Below, piece by piece: positions 53,781 to 62,368 of a stretch of DNA of 64,000 bases. Source of the DNA: Anthropogastromicrobium sp050944455 (GTDB lineage Bacteria > Bacillota > Clostridia > Lachnospirales > Lachnospiraceae); NCBI GenBank assembly GCA_050944455.1, contig JBMNRC010000016.1, forward strand, positions 1 to 64,000, written 5' to 3'. Within the stretch, counting starts at the first letter, position 1, and each line of letters opens with the position of its first letter. The translations under genes were made by a program, and so were the position numbers. Below the pieces are notes generated by a model that was not told where the DNA came from, did no database searches, and saw only the letters and a list, made by a program, of their open reading frames with translations.

Positions 53781-54968
53781 ATGAGAAAATTCAAAACAGT
53801 TGCAGCAGCAGTCACTGCTCTTGCCATCAGCGCGGTCCCGGCGGCGGTACCGGCGTCAGAGGCCGCGGCGGGAGATTCCCACACGGGAGAGGCAGTCATC
53901 GATGTTTCAGTGGATGGATCGGAATATCAGTTTGATCTGGTGCTCGACAAGGACGCGGACGGAAGTTTTGTCGGCAATATCTCCGCAGAGATCAGCAATT
54001 CGTCCGACACAGGCGGCGCATACACTTTCGCAAGCACGGACCTGATCCGTTACATCGATGATACGGAAACACTGTACGTCAATCTGGATGAGATCAATAC
54101 CATCTATCAGGATATCACCGGTTCAGCCGACCTCACCGCCGTTTATACCGCGTTGGGCATCAGCGGGTCCTGGATTGAGGTTCCGCTTGCCGATTTCGAG
54201 GAACTGGGCGATCTCGATAACGACGAAGTTATTGATGATCTGGAAGCTTCCGATTCCCTGAAGATGGATATCAGGGAAGCGCTGGCTCCGATCGCTGTAT
54301 ACACCGACTCTTCCTTCTCGGCAACATTTGATAATGACAGCCTGATTCAGACGGCTGACAATTTCGATACGGTGATTGCTGACCATAAGGATGAGTTAAA
54401 GTCCCTCACCAGGAAGTATTATGACAGCATGAATTCAACGTCGACGCAGGAGAGCACCAATCAGGCGGAGGAAATCATCCTCAACGCCTTTAAACCGTAT
54501 GTTGAAGCCTATGCCGAAGGATACGCGTCAGTCACCGGCGATAACCAGGAAGAACTGGCATCCAGCCTGATGGAAGAACTCAGGAGCCAGATCGACGTCA
54601 GCATGTCCGCGTCTTTCAGCGACAGCAACGGATCTTCGATTACCCCTGAAGAATTCTGGGACGAGATCACGGATCTTTCGGATCAGCTGTCCGCGGACCT
54701 GGAGGAACAGGGACTCACTCTTTCCGGTACGGCGAACGGAAGTTCGTCTGACGACGGCGGATCGTTTGATTTTTCGCTCACGGCTTCCGGAGCCGAAAGC
54801 GAGGTCAATGTGAACTGCTCTGTCTCCTATGACGAGACGGTTCTTTCCGATACTTCCGTGGAAGTTCCGGAAAGCGCTACGCCGCTGACAGATGTCGCCA
54901 GGACAATCGGACTCTACGTGGGTTATTCCGATGCATCCGCGGAAGAGACAACAGCCGCGGCCGAATAA
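53781..54968 (+). CDS. Secreted acidic protein of unknown function
   Basis: 395-aa exported protein; GAGGAGAAGAC precedes the ATG. A signal peptide (MRKFKTVAAAVTALAISAVPAA) is followed by a very acidic, Ser/Asp/Glu-rich protein with beta-strand-like segments (VIDVSVDGSEYQFDLVLDKD; NVNCSVSYDETVLSD). No catalytic motif or lipobox was found and I do not recognise the family. The repeated pattern of strands and the polar composition suggest a surface or lipid/ligand-carrier fold, but that is a guess. The C-terminus SAEETTAAAE ends in Ala-Glu like other exported proteins here. Confidence 0.7.
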   Translation: MRKFKTVAAAVTALAISAVPAAVPASEAAAGDSHTGEAVIDVSVDGSEYQFDLVLDKDADGSFVGNISAEISNSSDTGGAYTFASTDLIRYIDDTETLYVNLDEINTIYQDITGSADLTAVYTALGISGSWIEVPLADFEELGDLDNDEVIDDLEASDSLKMDIREALAPIAVYTDSSFSATFDNDSLIQTADNFDTVIADHKDELKSLTRKYYDSMNSTSTQESTNQAEEIILNAFKPYVEAYAEGYASVTGDNQEELASSLMEELRSQIDVSMSASFSDSNGSSITPEEFWDEITDLSDQLSADLEEQGLTLSGTANGSSSDDGGSFDFSLTASGAESEVNVNCSVSYDETVLSDTSVEVPESATPLTDVARTIGLYVGYSDASAEETTAAAE

Positions 54969-55017
54969 ACGGATAGCGGATTTCTGAAGATTCTGAAGAT
55001 TATACTGAAAGACAGGA

Positions 55018-55050
55018 AGGGGGACGCCGGAACGGCGTCCCCCTGTTTTT
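55018..55050. terminator. Convergent terminator before the UDP-sugar pyrophosphorylase
   Basis: Perfect 12-bp stem AGGGGGACGCCG / CGGCGTCCCCCT, GAA loop, then GTTTTT. Placed between convergent genes. Confidence 0.92.
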
Positions 55051-55087
55051 GACAAAAACTTTATGAATGGATGCAACGCCGCAGAAG

Positions 55088-56317
55088 TCAGAGTTCCACG
55101 CCGTTTTTCCGGAGAAGTTCCCGCGCGGTATCCACCGAATCAACGCCGTGCAGGTTCTTGACCGGCGCGAATTCGCGTTCGCGGACAACTTCGTAGGCAC
55201 AGCAGCTGTCCATCATGTGGATCATATCCAGCACCAGCTGCTCGAATTTGTATCCGTTCGGTTTTTCAGGTTTTACCGGTTTCCCTTCCGCGTCAATATA
55301 CGGGATTTTCTTTTCCACGATATGAAGCGGAAGCTTTTGGTTCACGATTGTCTCAAGGCTGCTCAGCCGGAACATATAGTTCAGGATTACGCCGAAATTG
55401 TACAGGAGGTTTCCGTTTTCGTCCCGGAGGTGAATCATATCGTCGGTCATTTCATAATATTCGACGATGGACGGCTTTCCGTCCTCCAGGCACAGAACGC
55501 CTACCTTCTCGTCCGGAGCGGCTTTGCGCACGACCTTTGCCCCGCAGCTGCACCCTGATTCAATCACAGCCCCGATGAAGGCGGGGTCGTTGATGCGCTG
55601 GCATACGTTATCCACCGCCACAACAGTGATCCATTCTACGCCGTCGCGCTCCATCTGATCCGCCATGCCGGAGGCTTTGAGGGAAACAAACCAGCCTCCG
55701 TTCCCGTTCGGCGAGAGCGAAACGCGGTCCTTCGCTTCCAGATAGATGCGGCCTGAATAATCGACGCTCGGCGCCATCTGCTGAACGAAGAAATGGACGG
55801 ATTCCGCCGGATATCCGAAGAAATTGTGCTCTTTGAAAAAACTCACGGTTTCATCGTTGTTCCTGCGGCTTGTCATGATGTAGAGCGGGATCACTGTTCC
55901 CGTCTTTTTCACGACGTCCATGAGATTGTTGATCAGGCAGTTGAAGATGGAAAGCGTGCGGGTCACGCCGATGTTATAGGTTCCCTTCGGGTGGTCGTAC
56001 CCGAGGCGGGTTCCCTGACCCCCGGCGAGAATGAGAGCGGCTGTTTTTCCCGCCCTGATCGCCTCGGTTCCCGTTTTTTCGTACTCTGCGCGGCGCTTTT
56101 CTATTTCATCGACGGTCAGCGCGCCGAGCGGAGAAAATTTTCCCCGCGGCTGTCCGCCCTTCTTTTCCTGCTTCAGCACATCGAGAATGGAGAGATCAAG
56201 TCTTTCGATCTGCCCCAGAAGATTTTTCTGCCCTGCTTCATCCAGCTCGTCATAAAATGCAAGGAGCTGTGTCTGACCATATCGAGCCAGTTTTTTCTCA
56301 GCTTCTTCCTTAGTCAT
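55088..56317 (-). CDS. UDPGP-type UTP-sugar-1-phosphate uridylyltransferase
   Basis: 409-aa nucleotidyltransferase of the eukaryote-like UDPGP/UAP1 family, making UDP-N-acetylglucosamine or UDP-glucose/galactose from sugar 1-phosphate. The nucleotide-binding loop is LILAGGQGTRLGYDHPKG, then PLYIMTSRRNNDETVSFF, a VVAVDNVCQRINDPAFIG segment and the KPNGYKFEQLVLDMIH region near the end. GGAGGATTAACC precedes the start (minus strand). Specificity is unresolved. The family differs from GalU and GlmU. Confidence 0.9.
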   Translation of the reverse strand: MTKEEAEKKLARYGQTQLLAFYDELDEAGQKNLLGQIERLDLSILDVLKQEKKGGQPRGKFSPLGALTVDEIEKRRAEYEKTGTEAIRAGKTAALILAGGQGTRLGYDHPKGTYNIGVTRTLSIFNCLINNLMDVVKKTGTVIPLYIMTSRRNNDETVSFFKEHNFFGYPAESVHFFVQQMAPSVDYSGRIYLEAKDRVSLSPNGNGGWFVSLKASGMADQMERDGVEWITVVAVDNVCQRINDPAFIGAVIESGCSCGAKVVRKAAPDEKVGVLCLEDGKPSIVEYYEMTDDMIHLRDENGNLLYNFGVILNYMFRLSSLETIVNQKLPLHIVEKKIPYIDAEGKPVKPEKPNGYKFEQLVLDMIHMMDSCCAYEVVREREFAPVKNLHGVDSVDTARELLRKNGVEL

Positions 56318-56919
56318 GGTTAATCCTCCGGTTGCCAATGTATCAGGAATCAGTATCCGCCGGATCCCGGAATCAGGAACAGATACTGTTTCCTGCGTCA
56401 TTATTTCATAAAACCTGAGAAAATACAAGCACAAATCTGGAAGATATCAGAAAAATCGGGTGAGATATCCGGCGCTAAGACTTATGAAGTACTCTGTTCG
56501 GGAATCCGGTGCAATGCTATTGTGCGTTACATCCCTGGATGCACCTGAAGCGGCAAAAAACTCCATTCCGGGAATTCCTGATGGGAATTGTGTGCTGTCA
56601 CGCGAAAAGCTGCTGCAGGACAGGAAATTCTGCCCAGGGGATTACCGATACGTTGCTCGGGCAGAAGCAGAACGCTGATTTCGCTGTCTGCCGGAATTGT
56701 AAAGAAATTGTAAGAAAGATCTGCGCGAACGATTCGTGTTCTATGATATAATTTTGATACCATGTCTGGCAGGGGCAGTTTTTGCGCGTTTTGGAAAGCC
56801 GCCGTGCGCGTTTCCGCAAGCGGGTTCTGTTCCCGGCCTGGGCATTAACGGGACGGCGGCCGCCCCGAAGGATAAGTTCAGAATCGGAACTGAACAAGAG
56901 TACAGAAGGAGACGGGGGA
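56318..56919. other. Divergent intergenic region before vanW
   Basis: 602 bp between the minus-strand pyrophosphorylase gene and vanW. It holds the ribosome site of the former and an extended -10 at 56745-56753. Short frames such as 56460-56678 have no family resemblance. A long leader of about 160 nt follows the promoter, with no recognised RNA element. Confidence 0.45.
56745..56753 (+). promoter_or_regulatory. Extended -10 promoter of vanW
   Basis: TGATATAAT at 56745-56753 (TG plus perfect TATAAT); no clear -35. Confidence 0.6.
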
Positions 56920-58509
56920 ATGAGTTTCAGTAAGCTGTCAGCCGCATTATGTGCCGGAGCTGTGATTTTTGCCGCAGCAGGAATGATCGGATCCGGCTCA
57001 GTGCTGGCGCAGGATGAATCTGTCACGGATCAGGAAGCGAAACCATATGATATGAACGTCCGCATGGACGGGGAAGCCGTATTCCAGAGAGGGATTTCCC
57101 TGGAGGGCCAGAGCCTGGAGGGAATGACTCTGGAGGAAGCAGGCAGCTTCATTGACGACTATGTTTCAGCCAGAAAGCAGCGCGCCATCAATCTCTCGGT
57201 TTTCACAGACAATGTCTATAACTATAACGGGGAGAGTTTCGGAGTCACCTGGACCAATACCGACCTTAAGGATACCATTCAGCAGTATCTTCCCACGGGA
57301 AATTTCATCGAGCAGTACAAGATGCAGAAACAGCTCGAGGAAAATCCGCAGGACCTGTCCATTGAGATGACCTTCGACGAGGGTTCTCTCAGCCAGGTTA
57401 TTTCCGACCTCGCCGCGAACTTTACGTCCGACCCGGTCAACGCGACCGTGACGCGCCAGAACGGGGCGTTTGTCGTGACGCCGGAAATCACCGGCCACAC
57501 TTTCGACACGGACGCCATCGTGGCTTCACTCACAGAGCTGATTGCCGAGTGGGACAATACGGACGCGATCAATTACGATCTGCCGTATATCGATGTTCCT
57601 GCGCAATGGACTTCTGCGAACTTTGCTTTTTCGGATACGCCGCTCGGGCAGTGGAGCACTTCAGGCCTGGGCATTCCGAACCGCTATTCGAACATCCAGC
57701 TCTCCGCTTCGCGGGTGAACGGAACGGTTTTATATCCGGGTGAGCAGGCCAGCGCGCTGGATCTTTACGGACCGCAGACGGAGGAGAACGGGTATCTGGT
57801 CGCCCCCGGTTACGCCGAAGGAAAGCAGGTTCCGGCCATCGGCGGAGGAGTCTGCCAGACAACGACAACGCTGTACAACGCGCTGATCCGAGCGGAAGTG
57901 ACGATCGTCCAGCGCTCGGCGCATTCGATGCTGGTCACTTATGTTGCCCCGGCGCTGGACGCTTCGGTGGCAACGGGCTCCAAAGACCTGGTTTTCCGCA
58001 ACGATTTCACCAACCCGATCTATCTGGAAATGTTCGTCGACGGCGACACGCTGTACGCGCGGGTCTACGGAATTGACGAAGATCCTTCCAGACGCGTCGA
58101 TTTCTCCTACCAGGTCCTGGACGTCCAGTTCCCGAATCCGCTCTACAATATCGTTGTCAACAATGATATCGCGACATACGGCGCGGGGGCGTCGATCTCG
58201 AGTAAAGCGGTCGCCGAAGTTGAGACCCACCCTTACGTCAAAGCGATTTCCTACAAGCATGTTTTCATCACCGATGCCAACGGCGTGGAGACAGAAGCGT
58301 CAGTCACCCAGTGGAATTCGGATACTTACCGGGCAATGACCGGAACGCTTTACATTGCGTCCGACTGCCTGGTCAGTAACCAGGCGATGCCGAGCTCTTC
58401 CAGCACCGCCGTGTACCGGTATCTCGGATGGGATATCTATCACAACATCACATTCAAAAACGGGCAGCCGTGGAACCCGAACGCGGCGGCGGGAAACTAT
58501 ACGCCGTGA
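56920..58509 (+). CDS. VanW-family exported protein with peptidoglycan-binding-4-like domain
   Basis: 529-aa envelope protein. GAAGGAGACGGGGGA precedes ATG 56920. A signal peptide or anchor is followed by an acidic QDESVTDQEAKP stretch, a first region of the PG_binding_4 type (EGMTLEEAGSFIDDYV ... FGVTWTN), and the VanW domain (GLGIPNRYSNIQLSASRVNGTVLYPGEQASAL, YAEGKQVPAIGGGVCQTTTTLYNAL, RSAHSMLVTYV). VanW is an accessory protein of some vancomycin resistance clusters; its role here is likely in cell-wall biology but unproven. An imperfect tandem repeat begins at the stop codon. Confidence 0.88.
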   Translation: MSFSKLSAALCAGAVIFAAAGMIGSGSVLAQDESVTDQEAKPYDMNVRMDGEAVFQRGISLEGQSLEGMTLEEAGSFIDDYVSARKQRAINLSVFTDNVYNYNGESFGVTWTNTDLKDTIQQYLPTGNFIEQYKMQKQLEENPQDLSIEMTFDEGSLSQVISDLAANFTSDPVNATVTRQNGAFVVTPEITGHTFDTDAIVASLTELIAEWDNTDAINYDLPYIDVPAQWTSANFAFSDTPLGQWSTSGLGIPNRYSNIQLSASRVNGTVLYPGEQASALDLYGPQTEENGYLVAPGYAEGKQVPAIGGGVCQTTTTLYNALIRAEVTIVQRSAHSMLVTYVAPALDASVATGSKDLVFRNDFTNPIYLEMFVDGDTLYARVYGIDEDPSRRVDFSYQVLDVQFPNPLYNIVVNNDIATYGAGASISSKAVAEVETHPYVKAISYKHVFITDANGVETEASVTQWNSDTYRAMTGTLYIASDCLVSNQAMPSSSSTAVYRYLGWDIYHNITFKNGQPWNPNAAAGNYTP

Positions 58510-58612
58510 GGGAAACTGCGCGCCGTGAGTGGAGCGGCACGCCGCGGAGAGAAGCTGCACGCCCTGAGGAGAGATGCACGCCGCGTGGAAAACTGTACGC
58601 AGCAGGCGGGGA
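58493..58612 (+). repeat. Six imperfect 19-20-nt tandem repeats at the vanW 3' end
   Basis: Units start near 58493, 58512, 58532, 58551, 58571 and 58590 and share a GAAACTGCACGCCGTGAGG-like core. The vanW stop codon falls inside the first unit. In the vanW frame, sequence past the stop would read KLRA- and KLHA-like blocks. Confidence 0.75.
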
Positions 58613-58845
58613 AAAACAAACAGCTGCGGCGGGAACTCTCCCTGAAAAAGTTTACGGCTCTTTCGGTACGGATCACAGTGACAATTCTCCTGTGATCCGT
58701 ATCTTTATGAGAATCCGGACGGGAATTCCCGATAATCAGCAGCCGGTCATCAGGCACTCAGGACCGGTAGGAAGGGACATCTGCAGCCGCCGGAATGAAT
58801 CCTGCCATTTTTCTAACGGGCAGGAGCATAAAACTCAGGAATACC
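58510..58845. other. Intergenic region after vanW
   Basis: 336 bp with the tandem repeat, a hairpin terminator and no gene. Confidence 0.5.
58668..58706 (+). terminator. Probable terminator after vanW
   Basis: Perfect 11-bp stem ACGGATCACAG / CTGTGATCCGT with an 11-nt loop, followed by ATCTTTAT. Confidence 0.65.
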
Positions 58846-59892
58846 ATGAATTACAGACTGCCATATAACACGGAAAAAAGATGTATACTGAAAAACGCGG
58901 ATCCCGGGGCGAAACGATACCGGGCCTATCCCTGTTTCCCGGATCCGGAAGAAGCCGGCGGTGAACCGGCACCGTTTTCCTGCACCTTTCAGCAGATTCT
59001 TTCCTTGGAAAATGAGATATTGTCGGACTGCCTGTCCCGGCTGGTATTTACCCGGGCGGTGAACCAGTGCCGCGCGCGAAAGGTCCATGGTTCGGATCTG
59101 TCAGCAGCGATACAGTTCCTGCTTCCGGGGAAGACTGCGGAGAAATGGCTGAAGGCGTCGATTTCCCGGGTCAGCCGGGCCGCCGCGCAGCTTTCGGAAA
59201 CCTCCCGGAAGAACGGGGACGGGAAAATCGTACTCACGCAGGTTTCCGCATCCTCTGCAGAGCAGATCAGTGAGCCGCTGTTCACGGTGACGATGACGGG
59301 GATGAGCCGCGGTGCGGCTGAACCGGCGGCAGCTGCCGGAAAATCCATTGTCGCGTCAGGGTATGCGGGGGAGGCCGGAAGCGCCGTTCTGGCCCGGGTA
59401 ATGAATAAAGAGTTATCCCGGCGGTATTCAGCAGGATTTCTCGCCGGAGCGGTGTCGGCGGATCCCGGCCATTTTCTGATCGCGGCTCCGCAGACGGTCT
59501 TTCCGCAAGGCGCGGAAAGCAGCGGTGATTTCTGTTGCCCGGCCGGCGAGGGCGGAATTTTTGCCGCGCTGTGGTATCTGGCGGAAGAGTGGAACTGCGG
59601 ATTCCGCGTCACCCTTCCTGACATTCCCATCCGGCAGGAGACAGTGGAAATCTGCGATACTTTTGACCTCAATCCCTATCAGATGGCGTCGGACGGAATG
59701 GCGCTGACCATCACTTCAGAGCCGGAGAAGGCGATCGAAAACCTGCGCGGACTGGGAGCGGAGGCGGAGATCATCGGGACTCTTCAGGATTCCAGAGACA
59801 AAATCATCGAAAACCGGGGAGAAAACCGCTGTCTGGACCGCCCGGCGCCCGACAGTCTCCTGACGGGACTGGAATTCTTACTGAGGGCATGA
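58846..59892 (+). CDS. AIR-synthase-related protein with atypical N-terminus
   Basis: 348-aa protein whose second half resembles the C-terminal domain of the AIR synthase/HypE/ThiL superfamily: a Gly/Ala-rich GKSIVASGYAGEAGSAVLARV, then GEGGIFAALWYLAEEWNCGFRVTLPDIPIRQETVEICDTFDLNPYQMASDGMALTIT. The first about 140 residues lack the usual N-terminal AIRS domain with its nucleotide-binding acidic motifs. Instead a cysteine-containing region (LSDCLSRLVFTRAVNQCRARKVHGSDLS) is present. ATG 58846 has AGGA 9 nt upstream. It precedes an Lrp regulator-aminotransferase operon by 40 bp. The function is uncertain; an activity distinct from HypE is possible. Confidence 0.65.
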   Translation: MNYRLPYNTEKRCILKNADPGAKRYRAYPCFPDPEEAGGEPAPFSCTFQQILSLENEILSDCLSRLVFTRAVNQCRARKVHGSDLSAAIQFLLPGKTAEKWLKASISRVSRAAAQLSETSRKNGDGKIVLTQVSASSAEQISEPLFTVTMTGMSRGAAEPAAAAGKSIVASGYAGEAGSAVLARVMNKELSRRYSAGFLAGAVSADPGHFLIAAPQTVFPQGAESSGDFCCPAGEGGIFAALWYLAEEWNCGFRVTLPDIPIRQETVEICDTFDLNPYQMASDGMALTITSEPEKAIENLRGLGAEAEIIGTLQDSRDKIIENRGENRCLDRPAPDSLLTGLEFLLRA

Positions 59893-59932
59893 TAGAATAG
59901 CGATATTCCAAGGAAGATACAGGAGGACCATG

Positions 59933-60418
59933 ATGAAAGAAAGAATTCTCGCCGTTCTTGAGAAAAACAGCAGAATCAGCCTTCATGACCTTGCCGCGCT
60001 GCTCGGCGAGTCAGAGATAGATGTAGCCAACGCCATCGAGGAGATGGAACGCGATCATGTGATCTGCGGGTACCACACGATGATCAACTGGGAGAACACT
60101 TCGGAGGAGAAGGTTCAGGCCCTGATTGAGGTCCGTGTGACCCCCCAGCGCGGACAGGGCTTCGACAAGATCGCCCGCCGTATCTACAGTTTTCCGGAGG
60201 TAGATTCCTGCTACCTGATGTCCGGCGGCTTCGACCTGATGGTCATCATCGAAGGAAAAACCATGCGCGACGTGGCTCTGTTTGTCGCCAGCAAGCTCTC
60301 CACTCTCGACCAGGTGCTCAGCACATCCACTCATTTTGTCCTCAAAAAGTACAAGCAGGACGGCACCGTCTTCTACGGGGACGACGATGACGATGAGAGA
60401 ATCCAGGTAACGCCATGA
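59933..60418 (+). CDS. Lrp/AsnC-family transcriptional regulator
   Basis: 161-aa regulator with an N-terminal winged helix-turn-helix (ERILAVLEKNSRISLHDLAALLGESEIDVANAIEEME) and a C-terminal RAM/ACT-like ligand domain (VQALIEVRVTPQRGQGFDKIARRI, VDSCYLMSGGFDLMVIIEG). AGGAGG lies 6 nt before ATG 59933; ATG 59930 is too close. Its stop overlaps the start of the aminotransferase gene by 4 nt, so it probably senses an amino acid linked to that enzyme and controls the operon. Confidence 0.9.
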   Translation: MKERILAVLEKNSRISLHDLAALLGESEIDVANAIEEMERDHVICGYHTMINWENTSEEKVQALIEVRVTPQRGQGFDKIARRIYSFPEVDSCYLMSGGFDLMVIIEGKTMRDVALFVASKLSTLDQVLSTSTHFVLKKYKQDGTVFYGDDDDDERIQVTP

Positions 60419-61599
60419 AAAATCCGATCGGTGATAAGGTAGTTGATATCAAGCCCTCGGGCATCCGCAAATTTTTCGACATCGTCAGCGAGATGAAAGA
60501 CGCCATCTCCCTCGGCGTCGGCGAGCCGGATTTTGAAACCCCCTGGCACATCCGCGAGGAGGGCATCTATTCCCTCGAAAAAGGCCGCACTTTCTATACT
60601 TCCAATTCCGGCCTGAAGGAACTCAGAACGGAGATCAGCCATTATCTGAAGCGGCGTTTCGGCCTGGAATATGAACCGATGAAGCAGATCTTCGTCACGG
60701 TCGGAGGCTCCGAGGCCATTGACCTGGCTATGAGGGCCATGATCAACCCGGGAGACGAGGTCATCATTCCGCAGCCGTGCTATGTATCCTATGAGCCGTG
60801 CTGCATTCTGGCGGACGGCAAGCCTGTGATTATCCCGCTGAAAGAGGAGAATGATTTCCGCCTGACGCCGGAGGAACTGCTGGCGGCGGTCACAGACAAA
60901 ACGAAAATTCTGGTTCTGCCGTATCCGAACAATCCTACCGGCGCGGTGATGTCAGCGGACGATCTTGCGAAAATCGCGAAAGTCTGCGTCGAAAAAGACA
61001 TCTATGTGATCTCGGATGAAATCTACTCGGAGCTGACCTACAACGGCGATCCGGCTACCATTGCCGCGTGCCCTGGAATGGCTGAGCGCACGATCCTGAT
61101 CAACGGGTTCTCGAAAGCTTACGCGATGACCGGATGGCGGCTCGGATACGCCTGCGGGCCGGAGGAGATTATCCGCCAGATGATCAAGATCCATCAGTTC
61201 TGCATCATGTGCGCGCCGACGACCAGCCAGTACGCTGCCGTGGAGGCGCTGCGGAACGGGGACGACGACGTGAAAATGATGCGCGAATCCTACGACATGC
61301 GCAGGCGCTACCTGCTCAAAACCCTGCAGGAGATGGGGCTTCCCTGCTTCACCCCGTATGGCGCTTTTTATGTGTTCCCGAGCATCAAAAAGTTCGGGAT
61401 GAGCAGCGATGAGTTCGCGACCAGGCTGCTGAAGGAGCAGAAAGTCGCGGTTGTCCCCGGCACCGCTTTCGGCGACAGCGGCGAGGGATACGTCAGGATT
61501 TCCTATGCGTATTCGCTCGACAGGCTCAAGCTCGCCATGGGACGCATCAATGACTTCATTTCGACGCTTCCGGCAGCGGAGGACACGCAGCCGTGCTGA
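60415..61599 (+). CDS. Class-I PLP aminotransferase (aspartate/aromatic type)
   Basis: 394-aa fold-type-I aminotransferase. It has the N-terminal arm and ISLGVGEPDFETPWHI, the asparagine motif PYPNNPTGAVMS, DEIYSEL contacting PLP, and the lysine in NGFSKAYAMTGWRLGYACG. The sequence fits the PatA/AspC-like group acting on aspartate or aromatic or branched amino acids; specificity is not fixed. It overlaps the Lrp gene by 4 nt and the trmL gene by 7 nt, forming a tightly coupled operon. Confidence 0.92.
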   Translation: MKNPIGDKVVDIKPSGIRKFFDIVSEMKDAISLGVGEPDFETPWHIREEGIYSLEKGRTFYTSNSGLKELRTEISHYLKRRFGLEYEPMKQIFVTVGGSEAIDLAMRAMINPGDEVIIPQPCYVSYEPCCILADGKPVIIPLKEENDFRLTPEELLAAVTDKTKILVLPYPNNPTGAVMSADDLAKIAKVCVEKDIYVISDEIYSELTYNGDPATIAACPGMAERTILINGFSKAYAMTGWRLGYACGPEEIIRQMIKIHQFCIMCAPTTSQYAAVEALRNGDDDVKMMRESYDMRRRYLLKTLQEMGLPCFTPYGAFYVFPSIKKFGMSSDEFATRLLKEQKVAVVPGTAFGDSGEGYVRISYAYSLDRLKLAMGRINDFISTLPAAEDTQPC

Positions 61600-62117
61600 A
61601 CGTTGTCCTTCTGGAACCGGAAATCCCGGCCAATACCGGAAACATCGGCCGCACCTGCGTCGCGACAGGCAGCATGCTTCACCTGATCGGGCCCCTGGGA
61701 TTCCAGATCAATGAAAAGCAGCTGCGGCGTGCGGGCATGGACTACTGGCCCAGGCTGAATTACCGCCTTTACCGCAGCCTGGACGAGTTCTGGGCAAAAA
61801 ATCCTTCGGCGGAAGCGAAGATGCTGTTTGCCACAACCAAAGCGCATAAAAACTACGCGGACACGGTTTACGAACAGGATTCGTGGATCATGTTCGGGAA
61901 GGAGAGCGCCGGCATTCCGGAAGAAGTGCTGGTGGAGCATGAGAGCCAGTGCATCCGGATTCCCATGCTGGAAGATATCCGTTCCCTGAACCTGTCCAAC
62001 TCGGTGGCGATCGTTGTGTACGAAGCGCTGCGGCAGCGGCATTTCGCGGGAATGCAGAATTGCGGCGCACTTCACCACCTGGTGTGGAAGAGCAGCGGAA
62101 CAGACAGCGGAGTATAA
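61593..62117 (+). CDS. trmL: tRNA (cytidine/uridine-34-2'-O)-methyltransferase
   Basis: 174-aa SPOUT-class methyltransferase that modifies the wobble base of certain leucine tRNAs. The N-terminus NVVLLEPEIPANTGNIGRTCVATG and the C-terminal knot segments LMFGKESAGIPEEVL and IRIPMLEDIRSLNLSNSVAIVVYEALRQ are diagnostic. The start is GTG 61593, inside the end of the aminotransferase gene, with GGAGG 10 nt upstream. Confidence 0.94.
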   Translation: MLNVVLLEPEIPANTGNIGRTCVATGSMLHLIGPLGFQINEKQLRRAGMDYWPRLNYRLYRSLDEFWAKNPSAEAKMLFATTKAHKNYADTVYEQDSWIMFGKESAGIPEEVLVEHESQCIRIPMLEDIRSLNLSNSVAIVVYEALRQRHFAGMQNCGALHHLVWKSSGTDSGV

Positions 62118-62120
62118 AAG

Positions 62121-62170
62121 GGCCGCGGAATCAATCCGAAAATTTTCGGACCGATTCCGCGGCCTTGTTT
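62121..62170. terminator. Terminator between trmL and mutS2
   Basis: 12-bp stem GGCCGCGGAATC / GATTCCGCGGCC enclosing an inner palindrome TCCGAAAATTTTCGGA, followed by TTGTTTG. Convergent genes flank it. Confidence 0.8.
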
Positions 62171-62283
62171 GCGGAAAACTGTCTGAATCCCGATGTCATC
62201 ATCCTGAATAAGGATAGTATCGTCAAGATTTCTGCAGATATCCGTGTAATCGCGGCAGGCGCTGTCTGAGATCAGCGGATATT

Positions 62284-62346
62284 GCCTGAGCGCGGCTGCC
62301 ATCAGCCTGAGTGCAGCTGCCATCTGCCTGAGCGCGGCAGCCATCC
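62284..62346. repeat. Three tandem 21-nt repeats near the mutS2 3' end
   Basis: Units at 62284-62304, 62305-62325 and 62326-62346, each close to GCCTGAGCGCGGCTGCCATCA with two to four changes. They lie just past the mutS2 stop codon (minus strand). On that strand they would encode repeating MAAALR(Q/L), but no ribosome site supports a gene. Confidence 0.85.
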
Positions 62347-62368
62347 GGATGGGAGCAGGGCCCCGGGA

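Noticed and set aside
56460..56678. Small plus-strand gene in the vanW upstream gap
   Set aside because: No ribosome site, no family resemblance, and it lies upstream of the likely promoter.
62072..62344. Minus-strand small protein starting MAAALRQ repeats
   Set aside because: The frame is made by the tandem repeat and the trmL terminator hairpin; no ribosome site.
62284..62346. CRISPR array
   Set aside because: The three units are directly adjacent without spacers and there are no cas genes.
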